In this document: positions 58,438 to 64,000 of the stretch, piece by piece
Numbering within the stretch: the stretch's first letter is position 1
Layout of the letters: the number at the start of each line of letters is the position of its first letter
From: Streptomyces sp. CB01635
Lineage (GTDB): Bacteria; Actinomycetota; Actinomycetes; Streptomycetales; Streptomycetaceae
Direction: 5' to 3'
Length of the DNA stretch: 64,000 nucleotides
NCBI RefSeq assembly: GCF_002803065.1
Contig: NZ_NNBL01000031.1
Coordinates: 22,055-86,054 of the forward strand
The notes under the pieces: model-generated
What the model saw: only the letters and a program-made list of their open reading frames with translations
Told to the model about the DNA's origin: nothing
The model's database searches: none
Translations under genes and position numbers: made by a program

Positions 58438-59415
58438 ATGGCCGGGACGGACGACGCGGTCGCCGCCGGGGACGACGCGCTGTACGTACTGACGGCGGTG
58501 TTGTTGACCCCTGCGAAGTTCCCCAGCGTGCTCGGGGACGACTACCCGGAGGCATGCGCCGCACTCGGGCTCGCGCCCCTCGCCGACGGGTACGGGCTCG
58601 TACTCGGGCAGGACGGGGCGGGGGCGCGCTGGACCGTCGTCATCGACGACGTGTCCCTCGTCGCCGTCGCCATCGCATCCTGGGACTGCGGCATGGAGTA
58701 CGAGTTGTCGCCCGACGACCGCACGGTGGTCTCGGCTCTGCCGGGGTGGCCGCTCGCCCTGTCCGTGTCCGCGCCGGGTGTCCCCGCGCCGCACGACCCT
58801 GAGCACGACCCCGAGATCATGGACGGTCCGCCCCTCACGCCGCCGAACACGGAGACGTGGGGCCCCGCCCAACGGCGCCTCGGCGCCGACGAGATCGCCC
58901 TCCAGTGGGCGTCCTGGCGGGACCAGATCGACGACAGTGCGTTCTTGGCGGACGGCCCGGGCGGCGCGGACGTCACGGGTGGCACGCAGGACTCCGAGGG
59001 CGCGGCTGGCGCGGAGGCCCCGGAGGGTGCAGGCGGCACGGGCTCTGACCGCCCGGACGCCGGCAGCACGTCAACCCCCGATTCCGGCGACGCCACCGCC
59101 GCCTCTCCCGCAGCAAGCGACCCCGAGGCGCAGAGCACCCGTGCCCCGCACGCCGGCATCCGGCGGGTCCTCGCCGAGGTGCGCGCCTACGTGGACAGCC
59201 CTCCGCCCCTGGGCCGTGTCCGGTCGGCGTTCGCGTCCGGGGAGGCCAGGACGCTCCGGGCCGACGGCCCCGGCTGGTCGATGGTGGCCCGGACGGACGA
59301 CATCGCGTTCGTGCTCCTGGACGACGAGCCCGGTGAGGTGCTGCCCGTGGGGCGGGGCCCCGAGCTGCCCGGCCTCCTGGAAGCGCTCGACAAGATGGCC
59401 GTACGCCCCTCCTGA
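58438..59415 (+). CDS. Conserved hypothetical protein with two globular ends and a disordered linker
   Basis: 325 residues. The N-terminal part (DDALYVLTAVLLTPAKFPSV, WTVVIDDVSLVAVAIASWDC) and the C-terminal part (VLAEVRAYVDSPPPLGRVRS, MVARTDDIAFVLLDDEPGEV) look folded. They are separated by about 70 residues of Gly/Ala/Asp/Ser-rich sequence. No signal peptide or membrane helix. The ATG at 58438 follows GGGGAGG. I do not recognise the family; the two ends share a rough DD-x-A-x-V-x pattern that might mean duplication. Confidence 0.7.
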   Translation: MAGTDDAVAAGDDALYVLTAVLLTPAKFPSVLGDDYPEACAALGLAPLADGYGLVLGQDGAGARWTVVIDDVSLVAVAIASWDCGMEYELSPDDRTVVSALPGWPLALSVSAPGVPAPHDPEHDPEIMDGPPLTPPNTETWGPAQRRLGADEIALQWASWRDQIDDSAFLADGPGGADVTGGTQDSEGAAGAEAPEGAGGTGSDRPDAGSTSTPDSGDATAASPAASDPEAQSTRAPHAGIRRVLAEVRAYVDSPPPLGRVRSAFASGEARTLRADGPGWSMVARTDDIAFVLLDDEPGEVLPVGRGPELPGLLEALDKMAVRPS

Positions 59416-59587
59416 CTCCTCCCGCGGCGGGCCGCCGTCCCGCCGCGCGCACGCCGCCCCAACACCAGCCCCACATACCGCTCCCCTCCCCCATGTGGCG
59501 CCGGCCCATGGCCCGGTGACCCGTCCCGCCCGCACGATGGCCCCGCTCGTCACCCTTGCCGGTCCCTCGTCGTCGCGGAGGCTCCCC

Positions 59588-60985
59588 ATGCGCGTGCCCG
59601 GAACAGTCCCCCTCTTCGCCACCGCCCTGCTGGCGCTGGCCGCCTCGGGGCCGGTGCCCGCGGGAGCCGCCACGGAGAGCGGCGGGGGCGGGGCCCACTG
59701 CGCACACCAGGAGCGGGTGCACGTCCCGGGTGCCGCCTTTCAACAGAGCGCCTGCCTGGGCGACTTGACGACAGTGGGCCTGGCCGGAACCCCGTACACC
59801 GACACCGCCGACCAGGCGGGCCTCACCGCGAAGGGGACCCGCAACCCGTCCGGCGTACCGGGTTCGCAGATCGACGGGTACTTCCCGGACGGCTCCAAGA
59901 CCAATACGACGCACGGGTGGCAACACGACGCCCAATTCGTGATCAGGCTGCCCGACCACTGGAACGGCGGCCTCGTGGTGACCGGCTCACCCGGAAACCG
60001 TAAGCAGTACTCGACGGACGCGGCGATCTCCGACCGGGTCCTGGCCCAGGGTTACGCCTACGCGGCGACCGACAAGGGCAACACCGGGCCCGACTTCTAC
60101 CGCGACGGAAGGCGCCCCGGCGACGCGATCGTCGAGTGGAACAACCGGACCACTCAACTCACCGGAGCGGCGAAGAAGGCCGTGGCCCAGCGCTACGGGC
60201 GGGCCCCGGACCGGACGTACATGACCGGGATCTCCAACGCCGGCTATCTGACGCGCTGGCAGCTGGAGAACCATCCCGAGCTGTACGACGGAGGCGTCGA
60301 CTGGGAGGGCACCCTGTGGACCACGGACGGCCCGAACCCGCTCACCTCACTGCCGACCGCCGTCGCCTACGGGCTCGGGAAGGCCGACGACGACGATCTG
60401 TATCGCGTGGGCTTCGCGCGCGGGTCCGAATTCCTGTGGGCCTACCACCAGAAGGCCTACTGGGGGATCACGCAGAAGATCTACCGCGCCGAGTTCGATC
60501 CCTCGTACGACTCCAAGTGCCCCGGCCCGTCGGCGGGTTCGACGACGGACGAGCTGCTCGCGCCGTGCGCGTCCGACGTCTCCTACGACTACGCGGCACG
60601 CCCCGCCTCCGTACACCGGGCCGTCGCGCGGGTCGCGCTGAGCGGGCGGATCGGCAAGCCGCTGATCACGCTCCAGGGCGACCTGGACACCCTGCTTCCG
60701 ATCGCGGCCGACGCCGATGTGTACGGGCGGATGGTCGACGACCGGGGGCGCGGCCGCCTGCACCGCACGTACACCGTGCAGGACGGCACGCACACCGATG
60801 GTCTCTACGACACCTATCCGGACCGACTGCGGCCCGTACTGCCCTGCTATCGGTCCGCGTTCGACTTGCTCACCGCGTGGGTGGAGGACGGCGCACGGCC
60901 GCCCGCCGACCACACGATCGCCAGGCCGGCGAGCGGCGACGTCGTCAACAGCTGCTCGGCGCCGGCAGCGGCCACCCGCCCGTAG
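59588..60985 (+). CDS. Secreted tannase/feruloyl-esterase-like alpha/beta hydrolase
   Basis: 465 residues. Signal peptide MRVPGTVPLFATALLALAAS with cleavage near AGAA. The catalytic elbow is YMTGISNAGYLTRWQLENHP (G-x-S-x-x-G), with a late acid QGDLDTLLPI and His in VQDGTHTDGLYDTYP. Large size and lid-like cysteine pairs (CPGPSAG, APCASD) recall tannase/feruloyl esterase and 3-hydroxybutyrate oligomer hydrolase families. It acts outside the cell on aromatic or polyester esters; the substrate is unresolved. The ATG at 59588 has GGAGG upstream. Confidence 0.8.
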   Translation: MRVPGTVPLFATALLALAASGPVPAGAATESGGGGAHCAHQERVHVPGAAFQQSACLGDLTTVGLAGTPYTDTADQAGLTAKGTRNPSGVPGSQIDGYFPDGSKTNTTHGWQHDAQFVIRLPDHWNGGLVVTGSPGNRKQYSTDAAISDRVLAQGYAYAATDKGNTGPDFYRDGRRPGDAIVEWNNRTTQLTGAAKKAVAQRYGRAPDRTYMTGISNAGYLTRWQLENHPELYDGGVDWEGTLWTTDGPNPLTSLPTAVAYGLGKADDDDLYRVGFARGSEFLWAYHQKAYWGITQKIYRAEFDPSYDSKCPGPSAGSTTDELLAPCASDVSYDYAARPASVHRAVARVALSGRIGKPLITLQGDLDTLLPIAADADVYGRMVDDRGRGRLHRTYTVQDGTHTDGLYDTYPDRLRPVLPCYRSAFDLLTAWVEDGARPPADHTIARPASGDVVNSCSAPAAATRP

Positions 60986-60994
60986 CACCGCTTG

Positions 60995-61177
60995 TCAGCG
61001 GCCGATCTCCCTGCGTGAGGCGCGGCGGAGCCTGCGCCGCTGGGAGGGGTCAAGCGCCAGATAGGCCGCCGTGGGCACCCCGAGCACGATCAGGAGTGAC
61101 GCCCACCAGGGCAGCCAGATCAACAGGATCAGTCCGGCCGCCACACCTCCTGCGGCGATCTTCGCGTTCCTCGACAT
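60995..61177 (-). CDS. Small membrane protein
   Basis: 60 residues. One or two hydrophobic segments (IAAGGVAAGLILLIWLPWWA, SLLIVLGVPTAAYLAL) followed by a basic tail rich in Arg. The ATG at 61177 has AAGGAGG 8 bp upstream. Convergent with the esterase gene. Function unknown. Confidence 0.7.
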   Translation of the reverse strand: MSRNAKIAAGGVAAGLILLIWLPWWASLLIVLGVPTAAYLALDPSQRRRLRRASRREIGR

Positions 61178-61282
61178 GTCCGTCGCCTCCTTCGGGGGCT
61201 GCAAACCGCCCTCGCCATGAGAGGCGGGCCCCCGCCTCTACTCTCTGAAACGGACTCGCGGCCCGGGCGGTTCCTGTTCACG

Positions 61283-61327
61283 ACCCTGAGACACCCCTGA
61301 GCCTCCACCCTGACGCACCCCTGAGCC
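61283..61327. repeat. Short tandem duplication
   Basis: ACCCTGAGACACCCCTGAGCC (61283-61303) recurs as ACCCTGACGCACCCCTGAGCC (61307-61327) with a 24-bp period, 2 of 21 bases different. It lies in the noncoding gap before the desaturase 3' end. Confidence 0.6.
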
Positions 61328-61329
61328 CG

Positions 61330-61394
61330 GTGCAGCCCCATGCAGCACGCACGCCCCGTGACCCGGGCAAGGAGCCCGGGGCTCAGGGCTGCAC
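61330..61394 (-). terminator. Nested hairpin downstream of the desaturase gene
   Basis: Outer arms GTGCAGCCC and GGGCTGCAC enclose an inner perfect stem CCCGGGC-AAGGA-GCCCGGG. The hairpin starts about 20 bp after the desaturase stop on its strand. Confidence 0.6.
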
Positions 61395-61415
61395 AGGACC
61401 CGCCGGGAAGGTGGG

Positions 61416-62471
61416 TCACTCCATGCGCAGCGGCTCCCCGACCTCGTACATGTGGCGCAGGGCCTGCCGGTAGGAGTCGACGAGACCGGTCTCCGTGAAG
61501 GGGATGCCCAGGTCGCGGCAGTGAGCCTTGACGAGGGGCTGGGCCAGGCGCAAGTGGGGGCGGGGCATGCTCGGGAAGAGGTGGTGCTCGATCTGGTAGT
61601 TGAGGCCGCCGAGGAACCAGTCGGTCAGTGCGCCGCCCTTGATGTTGCGGGAGGTGAGCACCTGCCGGCGCAGGTGGCCCCAGCGCTCGCCGTCCGGGTC
61701 GGGCATCTCCATGCCCTTGTGGTTCGGCGCGAAGGCCATACCGAGGTGCAGGCCGAAGAGTGCCTGGTGGATCGCCGCGAAGGCGAGGGCGTGGCCGAGC
61801 GGCATGGTGGTCAGGAGCAGGGCCACGTAGCCGACGACGTGGGCGGCGAGGAGGAGTCCTTCCACGGCGCGTTCGCGCGGGGACTGGCGGCGCAGGTCCT
61901 GGAAGCCGGACAGCTTCAGGGCGAGGCCCTCCAGGAGGGTCAGCGGGAAGAACAGCCAGGCCTGGTTGCGGGTGAGCCAGCGACGGAAGCCGGAGCGCGT
62001 CGCGGCCTGCTTGCTCGTGAAGACGAGGACGTCGGCGGCCACGTCGGGGTCCTTGTCGATGTGGTTGGGGTTGGCGTGGTGCCGGTTGTGCTTGTCGTTC
62101 CACCAGCTGTAGCTCATGCCGAGCAGGAGATTGCCGTGGACGAGCCCGATGAGCCGGCTCACGGCGCGGTTGCCGGTGATCTGCGCGTGGCCGGCGTCGT
62201 GCCCCACGAAGGCGGTGCGCGCGCAGAGCACGGCGAGGACGGGAGCGAGGGCGAGAACCCACCAGGAACCGCCGATGAGAGCCATGCCCGTGCCGACCGC
62301 GGCGAGGGACAGGGCGTTCAGCGCGATGTTGCGCACGTACCAGCCGGTGCGCCGCTCCAGGAGGTCCTGGCTCTTGACGGTGCGCAGCAGCGGCGTGAAC
62401 TCGCTTCCTTGCGGCTGCGTCCCGTTCGTACCTGAGGAATGGTCCACTACGGGTTCGACGGCCAGGGTCAT
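61416..62471 (-). CDS. Membrane fatty-acid (acyl-CoA) desaturase
   Basis: 351 residues. The three histidine boxes for the di-iron centre are present: HDAGH, HNRHH and QIEHH. Hydrophobic pairs of helices separate them. The QIEHH third box is typical of front-end/linoleoyl-type desaturases (DesA3-like group). It introduces double bonds into acyl chains, with electrons from a ferredoxin-type donor not encoded nearby. The ATG at 62471 has GGAG 8 bp upstream; the frame is open further to 62648 but that part is not conserved in character. Confidence 0.92.
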   Translation of the reverse strand: MTLAVEPVVDHSSGTNGTQPQGSEFTPLLRTVKSQDLLERRTGWYVRNIALNALSLAAVGTGMALIGGSWWVLALAPVLAVLCARTAFVGHDAGHAQITGNRAVSRLIGLVHGNLLLGMSYSWWNDKHNRHHANPNHIDKDPDVAADVLVFTSKQAATRSGFRRWLTRNQAWLFFPLTLLEGLALKLSGFQDLRRQSPRERAVEGLLLAAHVVGYVALLLTTMPLGHALAFAAIHQALFGLHLGMAFAPNHKGMEMPDPDGERWGHLRRQVLTSRNIKGGALTDWFLGGLNYQIEHHLFPSMPRPHLRLAQPLVKAHCRDLGIPFTETGLVDSYRQALRHMYEVGEPLRME

Positions 62472-62826
62472 GGCGAGGTCTCCGGTCTCTGGGCATGGCG
62501 ATAGGCCTGTGATGGGCACGGCGATGGGCGTGTCGGGGTGTGGTGAGAGGTGTGGGGGTGGACGTACTGTCCGGACGCCCTGCTCACAAGACGGCCTGAC
62601 CTCAACAAACCTAGAAATCAGCGGCCTTGGACACCATGACGCCACCACCCGACTGTGCGCGGGGTTAGCACCGCCCCCGGAGGGGGGCTAGCTCCACCCC
62701 TTTCGGGCAGGAGTGACCGGCGTCACCTTGTGACGCGGCTCGCCGGGCGGAGTCTTGGGGTACCCTCGGCGATTCCGCCCAGTAGTCAAATTTGAGGTAT
62801 ACGTCATCGCTGCCCACAGGCATCCC
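62472..62826. promoter_or_regulatory. Divergent intergenic region, desaturase/SNF2
   Basis: 355 bp without a gene. Features are a palindrome GTGACCGGCGTCAC (62713-62726), a perfect AT-rich palindrome TCAAATTTGA (62786-62795) and a possible -10 GGTATACG (near 62796) facing the helicase gene. A GC-rich hairpin around GCCCCCGGAGGGGG lies near 62670. Any of these could bind a regulator; none is identified. Confidence 0.45.
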
Positions 62827-64000
62827 GTGGCAACACTCCCCGAGATCTCCGAACTGGTCCGCTGCTGCGCGGTCTTCGTGCCCGGCGACCCGGCACGCGA
62901 AGGAAGAGTCGCCTTCTGGCGCCCAGACGGCGGTCGGCCCCCGCACACGGAGGCCGGCAATCCCGAGGAGCTGAGCCTCGCCCTGCCCGGAGACGCCGGT
63001 GCCGAGCACGCCTCCGTACCCGCCGTCCTGCTGCCCGTACGCGCCGCGCTGCCGGTCCTCACGCGCGCGCGTGCCACCGCGCAGGCGCACCAGACCGCCG
63101 TCTTCTGGGGCGCCGCCTCCGTGCTCGCCCTCCAGTTCGCGGCACGCGGCCTGCTGCTGCCCGGGCTCACCGCGACCGACCACGACGCCTGGCGCGCCGG
63201 CCCGTTGCGGGCCGAGGATCTGGAGCGGGTCAGGGAACTGGCCGCCGCGATGCCGCCCGAGGCCCACGCGACACCCCTGGACGGACCGGAGCCCCTCCGC
63301 CTCCCCGCGCCCGAAGCGCTGCTGCGCGCCTTCCTCGACGCCGTCGCCGACGCTCTGCCCCGCTCCCCCGCGGCGAGCCTCGCGGCGGGCGCGCCGGCCT
63401 TCGCCGCGACCGAGCCACAGCAGGTGCCCGAACACCGCGCGTGGGCCGCCGATGTCGCCGCGGGACACGACGCGGGCGTGCGGATCTCGCTGCGCGTCGA
63501 GGTGCCGGGCCTCGACCGGGCCGTACCGGGAGCCGAGGACGAGGAGCGCGTCGCCTTCCGTGCCGTGCTCCAGATGCACAGCGTCAGCGACCCCGCACTG
63601 GTCGCCGACGCCACCGAGGTCTGGGCGGCGTCACGCGCTTCGGCCAAGGCCTTCGGGCCGCGGGCCCGCATGGACGCCCTGCTCGCGCTGCGGCGTGCCG
63701 CCCGCGCCTGGACGCCCCTCGCGCCGCTGCTCTCGGCGGCCGTCCCGGACGCCCTCGACCTGGCGGACGAGGAGATCACCGACCTCCTGGGCACCGGCGC
63801 GCGGGACCTCGCGGCGGCGGGTGTCGACGTGCACTGGCCCCGGCAGCTGGCGCGCCGGCTGAGCGCACGCGCGGTCATCGGCCCTCCGGGCGAGGGGTCC
63901 CCCGGAGGGGAGAGCCCTGACCGATTCCGGACGACCACCCCGTCGTTCCTCTCCGCGGACGCCCTCCTCGCCTTCAACTGGCGCTTCGCGCTGGGCGACC
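62827..64000 (+). CDS. SNF2-family helicase, N-terminal part (3' truncated by window)
   Basis: At least 391 residues; the frame is open to the last base. The N-terminus AFWRPDGGRPP, LLPVRAALPVLTRAR and the following helical region match the SNF2 helicase-associated N-terminal domain of large actinomycete DEAD/SNF2 proteins; the ATPase motifs would lie beyond the window. LSADALLAFNWRFALGD at the end is family-like. The GTG at 62827 has only a weak AGG upstream; because a possible -10 lies about 25 bp away, the transcript leader would be very short. Confidence 0.75.
   Translation, partial: MATLPEISELVRCCAVFVPGDPAREGRVAFWRPDGGRPPHTEAGNPEELSLALPGDAGAEHASVPAVLLPVRAALPVLTRARATAQAHQTAVFWGAASVLALQFAARGLLLPGLTATDHDAWRAGPLRAEDLERVRELAAAMPPEAHATPLDGPEPLRLPAPEALLRAFLDAVADALPRSPAASLAAGAPAFAATEPQQVPEHRAWAADVAAGHDAGVRISLRVEVPGLDRAVPGAEDEERVAFRAVLQMHSVSDPALVADATEVWAASRASAKAFGPRARMDALLALRRAARAWTPLAPLLSAAVPDALDLADEEITDLLGTGARDLAAAGVDVHWPRQLARRLSARAVIGPPGEGSPGGESPDRFRTTTPSFLSADALLAFNWRFALGD

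Noticed and set aside
1..64000. tRNA, rRNA or replication-origin signals
   Set aside because: No cloverleaf T-loop motif such as GGTTCGAATCC in a suitable context, no rRNA-like block, and no cluster of DnaA boxes was seen on reading either strand.

Overview
The base composition (about 70% G+C with strong third-position G/C), frequent GTG starts, a conservon operon, a CRRGC-type leader peptide and many actinomycete gene families all point to a Streptomyces chromosome. I see no rRNA, tRNA, CRISPR array or replication origin. The window looks like accessory or arm-proximal chromosome: catabolic cassettes, secreted hydrolases and regulators are mixed with gene remnants and IS debris.

Layout. 1-3.4 kb: the 3' end of an RHS/YD-repeat polymorphic toxin with a putative immunity gene. 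3.5-6.2 kb: an Old Yellow Enzyme, then a gene graveyard (broken LacI regulator, amino-acid permease and response-regulator remnants). 6.2-12.5 kb: a GntR-controlled sugar-acid cassette (MFS permease, L-gulonate/L-idonate-type 5-dehydrogenase, fructuronate reductase-type enzyme, D-mannonate dehydratase). 12.6-15.6 kb: an amine-oxidase fragment, a TetR regulator and a secreted amidohydrolase-like protein with an F5/8-type domain. 16.4-19.5 kb: a lower-GC three-gene ESX/WXG-like cassette beside rearranged IS5-type remnants. 19.6-25.7 kb: YjbQ, then a cysteine-type leader peptide with a hairpin ahead of ssuC-ssuB-ssuA-ssuD (sulfonate uptake and desulfonation), and a flavin monooxygenase. 25.8-32 kb: an MltG-like protein, an ABC exporter with a divergent MarR regulator, and a large FAD/Fe-S D-2-hydroxyacid dehydrogenase. 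32-39.9 kb: GH27 alpha-galactosidase divergent from a GH109-like Tat protein, a DctA symporter, a PNGase A-like amidase and an L,D-transpeptidase-like lipoprotein. 40-43.7 kb: a heterodimeric ABC exporter with complementary degenerate ATP sites. 43.8-48.7 kb: a DUF457 membrane protein, a Ski2-like helicase, TesB and a TPR protein. 48.7-55.6 kb: a DUF6397-like protein, an orphan roadblock protein, an F420-type oxidoreductase, conservon cvnA-B-C-D and an MHYT protein. 55.8-64 kb: methyltransferase, alpha/beta hydrolase and PadR, unknown conserved proteins, a tannase-like esterase, a fatty-acid desaturase and the start of an SNF2-type helicase.

Regulatory architecture is unusually readable. Clean palindromes sit in the divergent GntR, MarR and PadR intergenic regions, a LacI-type operator lies between the two glycosidase genes, and a near-consensus promoter appears to produce a leaderless transcript for the ssu leader peptide. 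A dispersed inverted repeat of about 55-65 bp (core CCTTTCGTTYGGATCAGGC) occurs three times, and each copy supplies the stop codon of the adjacent gene.
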